Origin: Variovorax sp.
GTDB lineage: Bacteria > Pseudomonadota > Gammaproteobacteria > Burkholderiales > Burkholderiaceae_C
DNA length: 64,000 nucleotides
Direction of reading: 5' to 3'
NCBI GenBank assembly: GCA_025352265.1
Contig: JANXTS010000010.1
Coordinates: forward strand, 1-64,000
Below the pieces are notes generated by a model, which saw only the letters and a list, made by a program, of their open reading frames with translations, had not been told where the DNA came from and ran no database searches. The position numbers and the translations under genes are program-made. This document shows positions 1 through 10,574 of this stretch, one piece after another. Each line of letters opens with the position of its first letter. Position 1 is the stretch's first letter.

Positions 1-617
1 CGCTCGGCGCGCATCACCTGCGGTGTGGCAGTCGGGAATACGAGCATTGGCAGGTAAGCAGCGGCATCGCACTGGATAAAGCGTGGTTCACTGGGCTCGC
101 CAGTAGAGCGGGCACCGAACTCCAGCATGACAGCCGGGGCAACGTAGCCTGTACCTGCGGTCAACGGAACGTAGTCGATAAAGACCTTGTCATTTTCGGC
201 GCGTACCGATGCGGGAAGAGACTGCCGCTCAAGGTCCTGTTTGAGCCTCGGCACAATTTCATTGGCAACCCAATCGGCCAAGCGCGCCCTAATCTCTTTG
301 CTCCACTTCTTTTCTTGACTCTTGCTGACTGGCAGAGGCGCATCGGCATCTCCCACCAGATCGCCTGCGATCGCGCGGATATCGTAGGTCAGGTCGACAT
401 CCTCCGAAAACCGGCGGATGACACCATAGGCCTTGGACAGAGATGTGCCACCTTTGAAGACCAGATGACCGGCGTGGGGGCCATCGAACAGGTGTCGCAA
501 CGACCAGACGACCCAGATATCTTTTTCAAGCAGATGAGGCAGACGGCCGGAACTGCTGGCAGCCGCGTTGAGCGCCTCCAGGCGCTCAACAGTGGAGAGT
601 TCGAAAAACTCAGCCAT
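1..617 (-). CDS. AbiEii/AbiGii-type nucleotidyltransferase toxin (C-terminus beyond the window)
   Basis: The reading frame opens at ATG 617 and runs off the left edge, so about 205 N-terminal residues are seen. It begins MAEFFELSTVERLEAL and then has LEKDIWVVWSLRHLF and VFKGGTSLSKAYG...FSEDVDLT. The GGTSLSK plus SEDVDL pair is the nucleotidyltransferase signature of the AbiEii toxin family, in which such proteins act as the toxin of type IV-like abortive-infection systems. The ATG overlaps the stop of the upstream partner gene by 8 bp, so the two are translationally coupled. The ORF track misses it because no stop lies in the window. The family call is firm; the target is not visible from sequence. 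Confidence 0.9.
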   Translation of the reverse strand, partial: MAEFFELSTVERLEALNAAASSSGRLPHLLEKDIWVVWSLRHLFDGPHAGHLVFKGGTSLSKAYGVIRRFSEDVDLTYDIRAIAGDLVGDADAPLPVSKSQEKKWSKEIRARLADWVANEIVPRLKQDLERQSLPASVRAENDKVFIDYVPLTAGTGYVAPAVMLEFGARSTGEPSEPRFIQCDAAAYLPMLVFPTATPQVMRAE

Positions 618-1206
618 GCGCCAGCAAAGCGCTAACTTCTTGCGCCATCCAGGTCGGCAGGCGCGCACGCGCCGATGCGACTTCTTCGAGTTCGGACGGT
701 TGCAGCTTGGACCGAAGCTTGCGCAGTGCTTCACCAGCCTTCTCAGGTCCCAACCAAGCGAGCGCCCGCACTACTTCTCCCGCTGGGCGGCCAGGAAAGA
801 TCAGTTGCCAGATGGGCGCGTGCCGGAACTCGACCGTTTGCGCGCCGACCTTCAGACGCCGATTGCGCCCGGATGTCAGATAGATGGCCTTCATTGGCAC
901 TTGAGTGGTGAGGCCAAGCGCATTGGCCGCGGCTGCCCCGTGGAGCACGATCGTTTCCCCACGCTGGCTAGCCAGTCCCTCGACCATTTTGCTGGTGGAA
1001 GGTGCATGCGTCCCGAAACGGCTCTCCACGGGCAAGACGTAAATACCTCGCCCAGCCCGCAGCAAAGAACCGCGCTTCACCAGGCGAGAGAGCACCTGAT
1101 CGACGGCAGCCCTGCCACCCAAATGCAGAAGCTCTTTCGCGACCAAAGGAGTACCTTCCGGCAACCCGGCTGCGTATTCCAGCACTTGCTTGGCAATGGT
1201 TTGCAT
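610..1206 (-). CDS. AbiEi/DUF6088-type antitoxin (transcriptional regulator)
   Basis: This 198-aa protein is the first gene of the toxin operon. The N-terminal half (about residues 8-60, AKELLHLGGRAAVDQVLSRL then LLRAGRGIYVLPV) looks like the winged helix of DUF6088/AbiEi proteins, which repress their own promoter. The C-terminal part (RPAGEVVRALAWLGPEK) resembles the neutralising half. ATG 1206 is preceded by AGGAG at about 9 nt and by a good sigma70 promoter. Its stop overlaps the toxin start. AbiEi antitoxins usually act without binding the toxin protein directly; that is family knowledge, not seen here. Confidence 0.85.
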   Translation of the reverse strand: MQTIAKQVLEYAAGLPEGTPLVAKELLHLGGRAAVDQVLSRLVKRGSLLRAGRGIYVLPVESRFGTHAPSTSKMVEGLASQRGETIVLHGAAAANALGLTTQVPMKAIYLTSGRNRRLKVGAQTVEFRHAPIWQLIFPGRPAGEVVRALAWLGPEKAGEALRKLRSKLQPSELEEVASARARLPTWMAQEVSALLAHG

Positions 1207-1230
1207 GACGAAACGCTCCTATTTGGTAGA

Positions 1231-1259
1231 ATTATGCAAAAACTTCTGACACTTATCAA
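1231..1259 (-). promoter_or_regulatory. Sigma70-type promoter of the abiE-like operon
   Basis: On the minus strand a TTGATA (-35, 1254-1259) and a CATAAT (-10, 1231-1236) are separated by exactly 17 bp, about 25 bp upstream of the antitoxin ATG. Both boxes match the consensus at five of six positions. No other promoter-like pair of this quality is seen between the antitoxin and the AlpA-like gene. Confidence 0.7.
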
Positions 1260-1401
1260 GTTGGCTGACGGATGACTTGGCAGCGCTCTGCCCAAGTACG
1301 CCCTAGCGAGTTGTCCATAAGACTGCGGATAGTCACCATTGCTCTACGTGACCAATTCCGAACGATGACTCATCAAGCATCGCCCCTTGGGGGAGCAAAA
1401 G

Positions 1402-1785
1402 ATGGATGACCAAGATTCCAGCCAACTTGACCGCCTCGACGTTCGCAGCACGTCGGCCGAACCGCCTCGTGGCGTGGGCGGGTACGAAGAACGCCCCCGA
1501 CTTGTCGTTGCGCACCCTCTTCCCTTCCGGCGCACCATCCGCCGACCCGAACTGCACCAGTTGGTCCCGCTTGCCGATACGACGATCTACGACATGGAGC
1601 GCCGTGGCGAATTTCCGAGGCGCTTCAATCTGACGCCGCGTTGCGTGGTGTGGGATCTTGCGGAGGTGGAAGCCTGGCTGGCGGCGCGTCGCCAAGCCTC
1701 GGATACGGACGCGCTGAAACGCGCCCCTTCACCGGATGTGCGCCAACGCAAGCGGCGCCCCGTCAAACAAGCGCCCGTAACGTAG
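1402..1785 (+). CDS. AlpA-family phage/island transcriptional regulator
   Basis: The protein (127 aa from ATG 1402) contains IRRPELHQLVPLADTTIYDM, RRGEFPRRFNLTPRCVVWDL and EVEAWLAAR. This is the helix-turn-helix and wing layout of AlpA proteins, which activate excision or integrase genes in P4-like satellites. The ORF track extends it to a TTG at 1387, but ATG 1402 has GGGGGAG about 7 nt upstream and is preferred. The N-terminal tail of about 40 residues is longer than in short AlpA proteins. Its 3' end overlaps the convergent integrase gene by 23 bp. Confidence 0.85.
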   Translation: MDDQDSSQLDRLDVRSTSAEPPRGVGGYEERPRLVVAHPLPFRRTIRRPELHQLVPLADTTIYDMERRGEFPRRFNLTPRCVVWDLAEVEAWLAARRQASDTDALKRAPSPDVRQRKRRPVKQAPVT

Positions 1786-3019
1786 GCACCGACAGCGACG
1801 CCGGAAGCAGCGTCGCCGTATAGGCACCGCCCTCCACCCAAGCATCGACCATATTCGCCCATTCCTGCAGCATGTGCCGGCGCTGCTCGGCATACTCAGC
1901 TTTGTTGTAGACCGCGCGCGAAGACCGACCGTCCTCGTGCGCCAGGCACTTTTCGATCCAATCCCCGTTGAAACCTACCTCATTGAGTAGCGTCGATCCG
2001 GTTCGCCTCAAGTCATGCACGGTGAACGGTTCCAATGGCAGGCGCGCAGCCTTTGCTCGCTCAGCCACTATCTGCGTGACACGGTTCAGGGTTGCCTGGG
2101 ACATGCACCGATCCGCGTCATAACGCGACGGCAGCACGTACTTGGAGCCGCCGGCGCAAGTGTGCAGCGCCACCATGATGTCGAGTGCTTGCCGAGACAG
2201 ATAGACGTTGTGCGGATTGCGGCCCTTCATGCGGGACTTCGGAATGGTCCATAGAGCCGCCTCGAAATCGACCTCATTCCAAGTCGCCTGGATCAACTCG
2301 CTCTTACGCACTAGGGTGAGGAGGATCATCCGCAGCGCCAGCCGGATGGTGGGGTATGTCGCCACTGACTCCATTTGGCGGTACATCAACCGGATTTCGG
2401 TTGGCGTAAGTGCCCGGTCCTTTGGAACAAACGTGGCAATAGATGCCGCCCCCACGTCGTCCGCAGGATTGGCGACCTTCTCACCGTGCAGGATCGCAAA
2501 GACGTAGATCTGCTTGACGATGTCGCGGACGTGAACGGCAGTGGCCGGCGCTCCCCGAGCCTTGACCTTCTGACAGAGCGCTCGCAGATCGTCGGCGCTG
2601 ATCTCGCCAAGCAGCCGATTTTTGAAAACTGGCGTGATGTCGCGGTCGATGATGCTCTTGCGCATGGAGCGCGTGCTCTCCGCCATCTTGGCACCCGCCA
2701 GCCACTTGACGGTAAATTCGCCGAAAGTCTTGGCCTCGGTCAGACGGCGTTTTTCGCGCTGCTTCTCCATGGCTGGGGACTTGCCGTTGCCGATTGCCCG
2801 CTTGGCATCCAATAGCTTTTCCCGGGCCATCGCCAGCGAGATGCCCGCCGGACCGTAACGGCCAATCGTCAGCGTCTCCCGGCGCCCGTTGAGACGGTAG
2901 TCGTAGCGGAAAGCGATCGTTCCCGCCGTTGATACCGTGACGTACATACCGTCACGGTCGGCGAGCTTGTACGGAGCCGCGCCAGGCTTGAGGTTTCGGA
3001 GTGCGGTGTCGGTAAGCAT
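1763..3019 (-). CDS. P4-type tyrosine integrase (DUF4102 N-terminal domain)
   Basis: This is a site-specific recombinase of genomic islands. From ATG 3019 (AGGAG about 9 nt upstream) it begins MLTDTALRNLKPGAAPYKLA, the DUF4102 arm-binding domain. It is followed by a SAM-like core-binding domain (TFGEFTVKWLAG) and the catalytic domain with LVRKSELI (Arg), HDLRRTG (His/Arg), CLAHED (His) and VYNKAEY (Tyr nucleophile). All catalytic boxes are present, so it is probably active. The track start at 3058 adds 13 unlikely residues. It sits next to the guaA 3' end, a known insertion hotspot for such islands. The last 20 or so residues (TLLPASLSVPTLRALV) look like non-conserved tail. Confidence 0.93.
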   Translation of the reverse strand: MLTDTALRNLKPGAAPYKLADRDGMYVTVSTAGTIAFRYDYRLNGRRETLTIGRYGPAGISLAMAREKLLDAKRAIGNGKSPAMEKQREKRRLTEAKTFGEFTVKWLAGAKMAESTRSMRKSIIDRDITPVFKNRLLGEISADDLRALCQKVKARGAPATAVHVRDIVKQIYVFAILHGEKVANPADDVGAASIATFVPKDRALTPTEIRLMYRQMESVATYPTIRLALRMILLTLVRKSELIQATWNEVDFEAALWTIPKSRMKGRNPHNVYLSRQALDIMVALHTCAGGSKYVLPSRYDADRCMSQATLNRVTQIVAERAKAARLPLEPFTVHDLRRTGSTLLNEVGFNGDWIEKCLAHEDGRSSRAVYNKAEYAEQRRHMLQEWANMVDAWVEGGAYTATLLPASLSVPTLRALV

Positions 3020-3045
3020 CTTGATTTTTCTCCTGTTCGAGACGG

Positions 3046-3203
3046 TTTTTACCGTCATGGGTCAGAAGACCTAAAGATGCCCGAAAACCCGCATGAAACC
3101 TAGGTTTCTGGGGTGATTTTTACCGTCAGGACCGAAATAGTCATAACGGTAAAAATCTGGGTCTGAATCCGAGGCCAAAATCTTACCGTCAGCTTTACCG
3201 GCA
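3046..3203. repeat. Cluster of TTTTTACCGTCA motifs upstream of the integrase
   Basis: TTTTTACCGTCA occurs at 3046-3057 and 3117-3128, an inverted near copy (AACGGTAAAAA) at 3145-3155, and degenerate copies CTTACCGTCA at 3182-3191 and CTTTACCGGCA at 3193-3203. They lie between the integrase start and the guaA end. The position and mixed orientation suit arm-type binding sites for the DUF4102 domain or operator sites for the island regulator. The function is inferred. Confidence 0.55.
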
Positions 3204-3318
3204 AGTTATTTTGCTTGGGGTCGATAGTCGCCGATAGCTGTCGCGACGTAAATTCTTATAGATCAACAACTTACGTCACTTTCTCAATAGCTACCGATAG
3301 ACCCCGAACAACCTCAAA

Positions 3319-3340
<22 letters not shown>
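3204..3340. other. Probable island attachment region at the guaA 3' end
   Basis: The integrase lies directly downstream of guaA with only about 260 bp between. The guaA terminal sequence (GAGTGGGAATGA on the minus strand) is a recognised integration hotspot for genomic islands. Short CGATAG-type repeats occur at 3221-3302. The other att copy would lie left of the window, so the exact core cannot be defined here. Confidence 0.45.
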
Positions 3341-4944
<1,604 letters not shown>

Positions 4945-4951
4945 GTGTCGG

Positions 4952-6421
4952 TCACTCGGCCCGGTAGTTGGGCGCTTCTTTGGTGATCTGCACGTCGTGC
5001 ACATGACTCTCGCGGATTCCGGCGGTCGTGATCTCCACGAACTCAGCCCGGTTTTGCATTTCTTCGATGGTTGCGCAGCCGCAGTAACCCATGCTGGCTC
5101 GCACGCCACCGGCCATCTGGTAGACGATCGAGACGATCGAGCCCTTGTACGGCACACGGCCTTCGATGCCCTCGGGCACCAGCTTGTCGGTGTTCGGATT
5201 GCCGGTGGTCGATTCCTGAAAGTAGCGATCCGCGCTGCCCTGTTGCATGGCGCCAATGCTGCCCATGCCGCGGTAGCTCTTGTAGCTGCGTCCCTGGTAC
5301 AGCACGATCTCGCCGGGCGCTTCTTCGGTGCCGGCGAACATCCCACCCATCATCACCGTGCCCGCGCCGGCCGCTATGGCCTTGGCGATGTCGCCGGAGT
5401 ACCTCACGCCGCCGTCCGAGATCAATGGAATGCCCGTGCCTTGCAAAGCGGTAGCAACACTGTCGACTGCCATGATCTGGGGCACGCCGACACCGGCAAC
5501 GATGCGGGTCGTGCAGATCGATCCCGGGCCGATACCGACCTTGACCGCATCGGCACCGGCATCTGCCAGCGCACGGGCCGCGTCGCCGGTGGCGATGTTG
5601 CCGCCGATGACGTCGACCTGCGGATAGTTACGCTTCACCCAGCGCACGCGCTCGATGACACCAGCGCTGTGGCCGTGCGCCGTGTCGACCACGATGACGT
5701 CGACACCGGCCTTGACCAGCGCCTCGACTCGTTCTTCAGTGCCTTCGCCCACCCCAACCGCTGCGCCAACGCGGAGCCGACCGCTAGGGTCGCGCGCTGC
5801 GTTCGGAAAGCTGGTCTGTTTGGTGATGTCCTTGACAGTGATCAGGCCCTTGAGTTCCCAATCGCTGTTGATGACCAGCAGGCGCTCGAGCTTGTACTTG
5901 TTAAGAAGCGCTTTGGCGTCCGCGAGCGTCGTACCGTCCGGGACGGTGATGAGCTTGTCGCGCTGCGTCATGATCTCGCTGACGGGCACGTCGTAGCGCG
6001 TCTCGAAGCGCAAGTCGCGGCCGGTCACGATGCCGACGACCCTGCCGCCATCAATCACCGGGAAGCCGGAAATCCCGAGTTGCTCCGACAGCGCCATCAC
6101 CTGCCGCACAGAGTGCGTCGGTGTGATCACTACCGGGTCTCGCAGCACGCCTGATTCGTAACGTTTGACCCTTGAGACCTCGGCCGCCTGCTGCTGGGCG
6201 GTCAGGTTCTTGTGCACGATGCCGATGCCACCTTCCTGCGCGATCGCGATGGCGAGCCGTGCTTCGGTCACGGTGTCCATCGCCGCCGAAACGAGCGGCA
6301 GGTTTAACGTGATGTTGCGGGAAAGTCGGGTGGCGAGGGAGGTGTCCTTGGGCAGGACCTGGGAGAACGCTGGCACCAACAACACATCGTCGAAGGTGAG
6401 CGCTTTGCCGAGAAGGCGCAT
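4952..6421 (-). CDS. guaB: IMP dehydrogenase
   Basis: It oxidises IMP to XMP with NAD+, the committed step towards GMP, and is co-transcribed with guaA. At 489 aa it has the usual length. Two CBS domains (about residues 95-210, e.g. [19 protein letters not shown]) interrupt the TIM barrel. The catalytic loop [11 protein letters not shown] carries the thioimidate-forming Cys, and [13 protein letters not shown] binds the phosphate. ATG 6421 starts the conserved [18 protein letters not shown]. About 180 bp separate it from the divergent DUF4124 gene, which must hold its promoter. Confidence 0.98.
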   Translation of the reverse strand: MRLLGKALTFDDVLLVPAFSQVLPKDTSLATRLSRNITLNLPLVSAAMDTVTEARLAIAIAQEGGIGIVHKNLTAQQQAAEVSRVKRYESGVLRDPVVITPTHSVRQVMALSEQLGISGFPVIDGGRVVGIVTGRDLRFETRYDVPVSEIMTQRDKLITVPDGTTLADAKALLNKYKLERLLVINSDWELKGLITVKDITKQTSFPNAARDPSGRLRVGAAVGVGEGTEERVEALVKAGVDVIVVDTAHGHSAGVIERVRWVKRNYPQVDVIGGNIATGDAARALADAGADAVKVGIGPGSICTTRIVAGVGVPQIMAVDSVATALQGTGIPLISDGGVRYSGDIAKAIAAGAGTVMMGGMFAGTEEAPGEIVLYQGRSYKSYRGMGSIGAMQQGSADRYFQESTTGNPNTDKLVPEGIEGRVPYKGSIVSIVYQMAGGVRASMGYCGCATIEEMQNRAEFVEITTAGIRESHVHDVQITKEAPNYRAE

Positions 6422-6603
6422 GAGGAAAGCTCCAAAAGACGGATTGTAACGATGGCTCCGTACTAACCCGGACCAAAGACTGGACCGAGAAAAATGCCCG
6501 GCGGCGATGCGTTAATGGCGAACTGTTGCTGATTGCCCGCGATCGCCTCAAATAAGCTAGGGCGAAACGTTGCAAAACGTAAGGCGGCGCTAAACTGCGC
6601 GCC

Positions 6604-7131
6604 ATGAAATTCGTGCATTTAAATTTGCTCGCCCTCGCTTTGGCCTGTGCCGTGCCGACGGTAGCCAGCGCGCAATGGCAATGGGTCGACAGCGCCGGCA
6701 AGAGAGTTTTCAGCGACCAATCGCCGCCGCCTGACATTCCAGAGAAGAGCATCCTGCAGCGGCCGTCCGCAGCAAATCCGCGCGTGAACTCCTCGCAAGG
6801 CAACCCTGCCGCCCCCGAAGCAACGGGCACGGCGCCAGCACCCGCCATTGCCGGCAGCGGCGCAAGGCCGTCTGGGGTCGACAAAGAACTCGAAGAAAAA
6901 ACCAAAAAGGCGGAAGAAGCCGAAAAAGCCAAGCGCGCAGCAGAGCTTCAAAAGGTCGCGCAGGCAAAAGCCGAAAACTGCAATCGCGCCAGACAGAGCA
7001 AGGCCACTTTCGACAGCGGCATTCGTGTAGCGCGCCTGAACGCACAAGGGGAACGCGAAATCATCGACGACAAGGGGCGGGCCGAAGAGCAGCAGCGCCT
7101 GCAGACGGTCATCGCCAGCGACTGCAAATAA
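6604..7131 (+). CDS. Secreted DUF4124-domain protein
   Basis: The protein has 175 aa. A signal peptide (about residues 1-23, ending VASAQ) is followed directly by the DUF4124 motif QWQWVDSAGKRVFSDQSPPP, in which a W-x-D-x-x-G-x-x-x-F-S-D strand pair is diagnostic. A Pro/Ala-rich linker and a charged, probably coiled-coil stretch of Lys/Glu/Ala follow, with two Cys later (ENCNRA and SDCK). DUF4124 proteins are periplasmic and of unknown role. It is divergent from guaBA and convergent with rnfH, a position often seen in Comamonadaceae. Confidence 0.85.
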   Translation: MKFVHLNLLALALACAVPTVASAQWQWVDSAGKRVFSDQSPPPDIPEKSILQRPSAANPRVNSSQGNPAAPEATGTAPAPAIAGSGARPSGVDKELEEKTKKAEEAEKAKRAAELQKVAQAKAENCNRARQSKATFDSGIRVARLNAQGEREIIDDKGRAEEQQRLQTVIASDCK

Positions 7132-7165
7132 GTTTGCAGCAGCCCTCTAGGTCGCCATTAAAGGG

Positions 7166-7495
7166 TCAGTAACCGTCTTTTCCGCCCGCACGGCGCTTGG
7201 CGAACAGCCCAGTCCCGCGCGCACCCTGGCGCTGGAATCGCTCGCGGCGCGCCACCTTGGGGTCGACCACCAGCGGCCGACACAGTTCGACTCGGTCATG
7301 GTCTGCCAAGAGCCGATCCCACCCGCATGCACGGCCCCAGACGCCGACTTCTAAAGCAGCCCAATCGAGTGCAGGAAACGAGGCGGGAAGTTGGCTGGCG
7401 ACAAGGGCATCTCTTGCTGTCGCACCTTTGCACAGCGTTACCGAGTCTTCAACGATCTCCCGCGGCGCTGGCGAATAGACCACAGTGACCTGCAT
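7166..7495 (-). CDS. rnfH: RnfH-family ubiquitin-like protein
   Basis: This 109-aa protein starts [21 protein letters not shown] and has the RnfH beta-grasp layout, including a central [26 protein letters not shown] segment and the RPL-DPK-x-x-R-x-x-R ending typical of the family. RnfH is conserved next to ratA in proteobacteria; its molecular role is unsettled. It begins 5 nt after the ratA stop, so they form one operon. The C-terminal tail RRAGGKDGY is variable. Confidence 0.9.
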   Translation of the reverse strand: MQVTVVYSPAPREIVEDSVTLCKGATARDALVASQLPASFPALDWAALEVGVWGRACGWDRLLADHDRVELCRPLVVDPKVARRERFQRQGARGTGLFAKRRAGGKDGY

Positions 7496-7500
7496 GCGGG

Positions 7501-7947
7501 TCAGCTCTTACCGTAAACCTGTTCGGCGCGCTTGACGAAGGCTTCGACCAGACTCGATGCAATCTTGTCGAACACAGGTCCCACCAAAGCTTGCAGCGCG
7601 AAGTTGTTGAAACCGTAGTTCAGGTTCAACTCCACGCGACAGGCTCGCTGCCCAGTTTCACCCACAGGAGTGAACTTCCAGACACCGTCGAGGTTGGAAA
7701 ACGGCCCGCTGACGAGTTTGAGTTGCACCTCGCGGCCGGCGATCTGCGTGTTGCGCGTCGTAAAGCTCTGCCGGATGCCGCCGAATGCGAGCCCGACTTC
7801 GGCCGTCATGCCGGTGGCATCCTGATCGATCACACGGGCCTTGTCGCACCAGGGCAAAAACTCGGAGTACTTGGGGACATCGGTGACCAGGCCGTACATC
7901 TCCTCGGCGCTGTACCAGATGAGGACGGACTTTTGAACGGTTTTCAT
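7501..7947 (-). CDS. ratA: RatA-type START/coenzyme Q-binding family protein
   Basis: From ATG 7947 it has 148 aa and begins [20 protein letters not shown]. The helix-grip START fold is recognisable from [19 protein letters not shown] and the C-terminal [17 protein letters not shown] helix. E. coli RatA was described as blocking 70S ribosome assembly, while eukaryotic relatives (Coq10) bind ubiquinone. The gene order smpB / ratA / rnfH with ratA divergent from smpB is the classic one. The 176-aa track version starts 28 codons too early, in the smpB leader. Confidence 0.93.
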   Translation of the reverse strand: MKTVQKSVLIWYSAEEMYGLVTDVPKYSEFLPWCDKARVIDQDATGMTAEVGLAFGGIRQSFTTRNTQIAGREVQLKLVSGPFSNLDGVWKFTPVGETGQRACRVELNLNYGFNNFALQALVGPVFDKIASSLVEAFVKRAEQVYGKS

Positions 7948-8010
7948 AGAATCGACGCTGCGTGCGCGACGGATTGTATTGAAGCCATGCCGACCCCACC
8001 TTTCAGATCC

Positions 8011-8490
8011 ATGGCAACCAAAAAGAAACAAGACCTCTCCTCCCGCATCGCCGACAACAAAAAGGCCGCCTACAACTACTTCTTCGAAGAGCGTTTCGAG
8101 GCAGGCATCGTGCTCGAAGGCTGGGAGGTGAAATCGCTGCGTGAAGGCAAGGTGCAGCTGACCGACGGCTATGTGGTGGTCCGAAACGGAGAACTCTTCG
8201 TCATTGGCCTGCAGATCAATCCGCTAAACAGCGCGTCCAGCCACATCACGCCAGATTCTGTACGTACCAAAAAGCTCTTGCTGCACAAGGAAGAGATACG
8301 CCGTTTGATCGGCAAGATCGAGCAGAAGGGCTACACCTTGGTTCCGCTCAATCTCCATTGGAAGGCAGGCAAGGTGAAGTGCGAGGTCGCGCTGGCCAAA
8401 GGCAAAGCCGAGCATGACAAGCGCGACACGATCAAGGATCGCGAAGGCAAGCGCGAAGTCGAACGCGCAATGAAGAAGTTCAGCAAATGA
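8011..8490 (+). CDS. smpB: SsrA-binding protein SmpB
   Basis: SmpB carries tmRNA to stalled ribosomes for trans-translation. The 159-aa protein has [23 protein letters not shown]-independent OB-fold strands ([20 protein letters not shown]), [20 protein letters not shown] and the basic C-terminal tail KKFSK. ATG 8011 gives the conserved [21 protein letters not shown] start; an in-frame ATG at 7987 would add eight residues and cannot be excluded because neither has a strong ribosome site. The 299-aa track ORF reads through the ratA antisense. No tmRNA gene is seen in the window. Confidence 0.97.
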   Translation: MATKKKQDLSSRIADNKKAAYNYFFEERFEAGIVLEGWEVKSLREGKVQLTDGYVVVRNGELFVIGLQINPLNSASSHITPDSVRTKKLLLHKEEIRRLIGKIEQKGYTLVPLNLHWKAGKVKCEVALAKGKAEHDKRDTIKDREGKREVERAMKKFSK

Positions 8491-8577
8491 GAACTTAGGA
8501 GTTATAGTCACAGAACGTAACAGCGTCGCGAGCGAATATCTGCGCTCGGACCACGCCGCCCACTATTACTCAAACAC

Positions 8578-9186
8578 ATGGCGCTTCAACCCCTCGACGC
8601 GAGTCAGGCCAATTCACGCAAGGGCGGACCGAGTTTCAGCCTCTCGAACCGCCTTTTTCGTGCCTTGTGGAACTTGACGTGGGCCTTGCTCGCCTCTTGG
8701 ACTCCGCCACCCTTCGGCGCATGGCGCCGCTTCTTACTAACGCTTTTCGGTGCACGCATGGGGGTGGCCTGCGATGTCCGGGGCAGCGCAAAAGTCTGGT
8801 ACCCACCTCACCTTCAGATGTCCGACCGCAGCCTCCTCGCGGAACGCGTCAACTGTTACAACATGGCGCCGATTTCGCTCGGCGAACGCGCCCTGGTCTC
8901 GCAAGGTGCACACCTTTGCGCCGGCAGCCATGACATCCGGACGCGCGACTTCCAGCTGATCGCCAAGCCGATCCAGATTGGAGCGGATGTCTGGATTGCT
9001 GCAGAAGCGTTTGTCGGGCCCGGAGTCGATATCGGTGAGGGATCAGTGCTGGGCGCACGCGCCGTCGCATTCAAATCGCTTGAACCTTGGGGCGTCTATG
9101 CAGGCAATCCGGCGCAGTTCGTCAAACACCGAATTATTGGCGGCACACTCGCGGACACGAGCGCACCCGGAGACGCAGGCCAGTGA
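8578..9186 (+). CDS. WcaF-like hexapeptide-repeat acetyltransferase
   Basis: The 202-aa protein has a hydrophobic/aromatic N-terminus (LFRALWNLTWALLASWTPPP) followed by left-handed beta-helix repeats (VWYPPHLQMSDRSLLAERVN, ISLGERALVSQGAHLCAGSH) and IGADVWIAAEAFVGPGVDIG. This matches the WcaF subgroup of colanic-acid-type O-acetyltransferases, which acetylate sugars of exopolysaccharides. Its stop overlaps the GTG start of the following glycosyltransferase (GTGA), so the pair is coupled. No polysaccharide polymerase or flippase lies nearby, so the glycan is unknown. Confidence 0.85.
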   Translation: MALQPLDASQANSRKGGPSFSLSNRLFRALWNLTWALLASWTPPPFGAWRRFLLTLFGARMGVACDVRGSAKVWYPPHLQMSDRSLLAERVNCYNMAPISLGERALVSQGAHLCAGSHDIRTRDFQLIAKPIQIGADVWIAAEAFVGPGVDIGEGSVLGARAVAFKSLEPWGVYAGNPAQFVKHRIIGGTLADTSAPGDAGQ

Positions 9187-10286
9187 AAGTCCTGAACATC
9201 ACGCCGACGTTCCATCCGAAGATCGGCGGGATCGAGGCAGTGGTGTTGAACCTCTCGGTGCACTGCCAGCGACTGGGTGTCGATGCGGAAGTGCTCGATG
9301 TTTCGCCCGATCACAAGCGGCTGCAGACGCGCATGGTCGAAGGCATCAAGGTCACCAACGTCCCGCTTATCGGTAGCAAACTGGTCGGCTACGCACCGCA
9401 ACTGAGGCAGGCGATTCAGGGCTTCGACCTTCTGCATGTCCACGATCCTCAATTGATGGCCTTGTCGATCGGTGTCATGCTGTCGGGCAGCCAACTTCCG
9501 CGGGTGCTCAGCACCCACGGCGGTTTTCATCACACGCGCCGTTTGGCGGGCGCCAAGCGATTGCATGAAGAATTTGCGCTACGCCGCATGCTCGACTCCT
9601 ACAAATTGGTGCTGGCGACCAGCGAAAACGACGCGACTTACTTCGGCCGATTCACCAACCGGATCAGGGTGACCGGCAACGGCATCGACGTGCAGCGCCA
9701 CCGGATTGCTGATCGCCCGCCGAGTAACGATTTGCGGCGATGGGTCTACTGGGGTCGCCTGTCCGAAAATAAGCGCGTCGATCGCCTGCTCGACTACGCA
9801 GTGCGACTGAAGGCCATGGGCTATCCGCTCGACCTGCTCATCACCGGAGCCGACGTCAGCGGATTAGCCTATAAATTTCAGGCGCGCATCGACAGCGCGG
9901 GATTGCAAGACAGCGTGCGGCTGGCGCCACCAATGAACGATGTCGATTTGAAAGCTGCTCTGCGCAATCGAACCGTGTTCGCGACCGCCAGCGAATATGA
10001 AGGCTTCGGCCTGACTTTGCTCGAGGCGATGGCGGCCGGGCTTCTCGTGGTGTGCCGTGACGTCGAACCAATGAACAAGTTTGTGCAAAACGGCCAAAAT
10101 GGCCTGTGCCTAGCGTTCGACGGCAGCGACGCCGACTTCGGGAAATTGGTCGAGTTCCTCTGTTTGGATCAGCCGCATCAGCAGTCGATGCGCAGTGCGA
10201 GCGTGGCGTTCGCAGATGCCTATGACTGGCCGCGAATCGCCCAGCGATTCATCTCGGCGTACAGCGAGGCGCTGAGCACTCCGTAG
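9183..10286 (+). CDS. Glycosyltransferase family 4
   Basis: The GTG start at 9183 gives 367 aa beginning VKVLNITPTFHPKIGGIEAV, the usual GT-B opening with the glycine loop. The C-terminal Rossmann half has a TGNGIDVQRH boundary motif, WVYWGRLSENKRVDRLLDYA and the E-x7-E donor-binding motif in EYEGFGLTLLEAMAAG. It transfers a nucleotide-activated sugar to an unknown acceptor, probably in the same pathway as the acetyltransferase. The 399-aa track version runs back into that gene in another frame. Confidence 0.9.
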   Translation: MKVLNITPTFHPKIGGIEAVVLNLSVHCQRLGVDAEVLDVSPDHKRLQTRMVEGIKVTNVPLIGSKLVGYAPQLRQAIQGFDLLHVHDPQLMALSIGVMLSGSQLPRVLSTHGGFHHTRRLAGAKRLHEEFALRRMLDSYKLVLATSENDATYFGRFTNRIRVTGNGIDVQRHRIADRPPSNDLRRWVYWGRLSENKRVDRLLDYAVRLKAMGYPLDLLITGADVSGLAYKFQARIDSAGLQDSVRLAPPMNDVDLKAALRNRTVFATASEYEGFGLTLLEAMAAGLLVVCRDVEPMNKFVQNGQNGLCLAFDGSDADFGKLVEFLCLDQPHQQSMRSASVAFADAYDWPRIAQRFISAYSEALSTP

Positions 10287-10353
10287 TTGTTTTTACAGGT
10301 CAGTGGAATAAAGCTATGGCTCCTGGCGTTCATGTACGAAAAGGAGCACTGCC

Positions 10354-10542
10354 TTGTCCCCCACACGCTTCCCCGCCATTGTCATCGTCGTTTACATCAC
10401 GCTTTTCAGTGCTTTTCTCGCGTTCTCCGCGTCGACAGATGTCGACGTCTCGGCTGACGCGAAGACGATGTGGCACGCGGCGGCGAGTGCCACTGCGCTG
10501 ATTGGCGCTGTGCTGCACGACGACAGTCTCGCCTCGTTCTGA
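10354..10542 (+). CDS. Small single-pass membrane protein, TTG start
   Basis: This 62-aa ORF starts with TTG at 10354 and has AAGGAG 7 nt upstream, a strong ribosome site that supports translation. Residues about 7-27 (FPAIVIVVYITLFSAFLAFS) form one transmembrane segment, and a shorter hydrophobic stretch (ATALIGAVL) follows. No family is recognised. It ends 32 bp before the ECF sigma gene on the same strand, so it could be the first gene of that operon. The first 22 bases after the glycosyltransferase show no clear terminator. Confidence 0.6.
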   Translation: MSPTRFPAIVIVVYITLFSAFLAFSASTDVDVSADAKTMWHAAASATALIGAVLHDDSLASF

Positions 10543-10574
10543 CTCGAAAAAGCAACGACGCGTTGAGCCACTGC

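Noticed and set aside
8001-8600. tmRNA gene near smpB
   Set aside because: No tmRNA-like ends or tag reading frame is visible next to smpB in this window.
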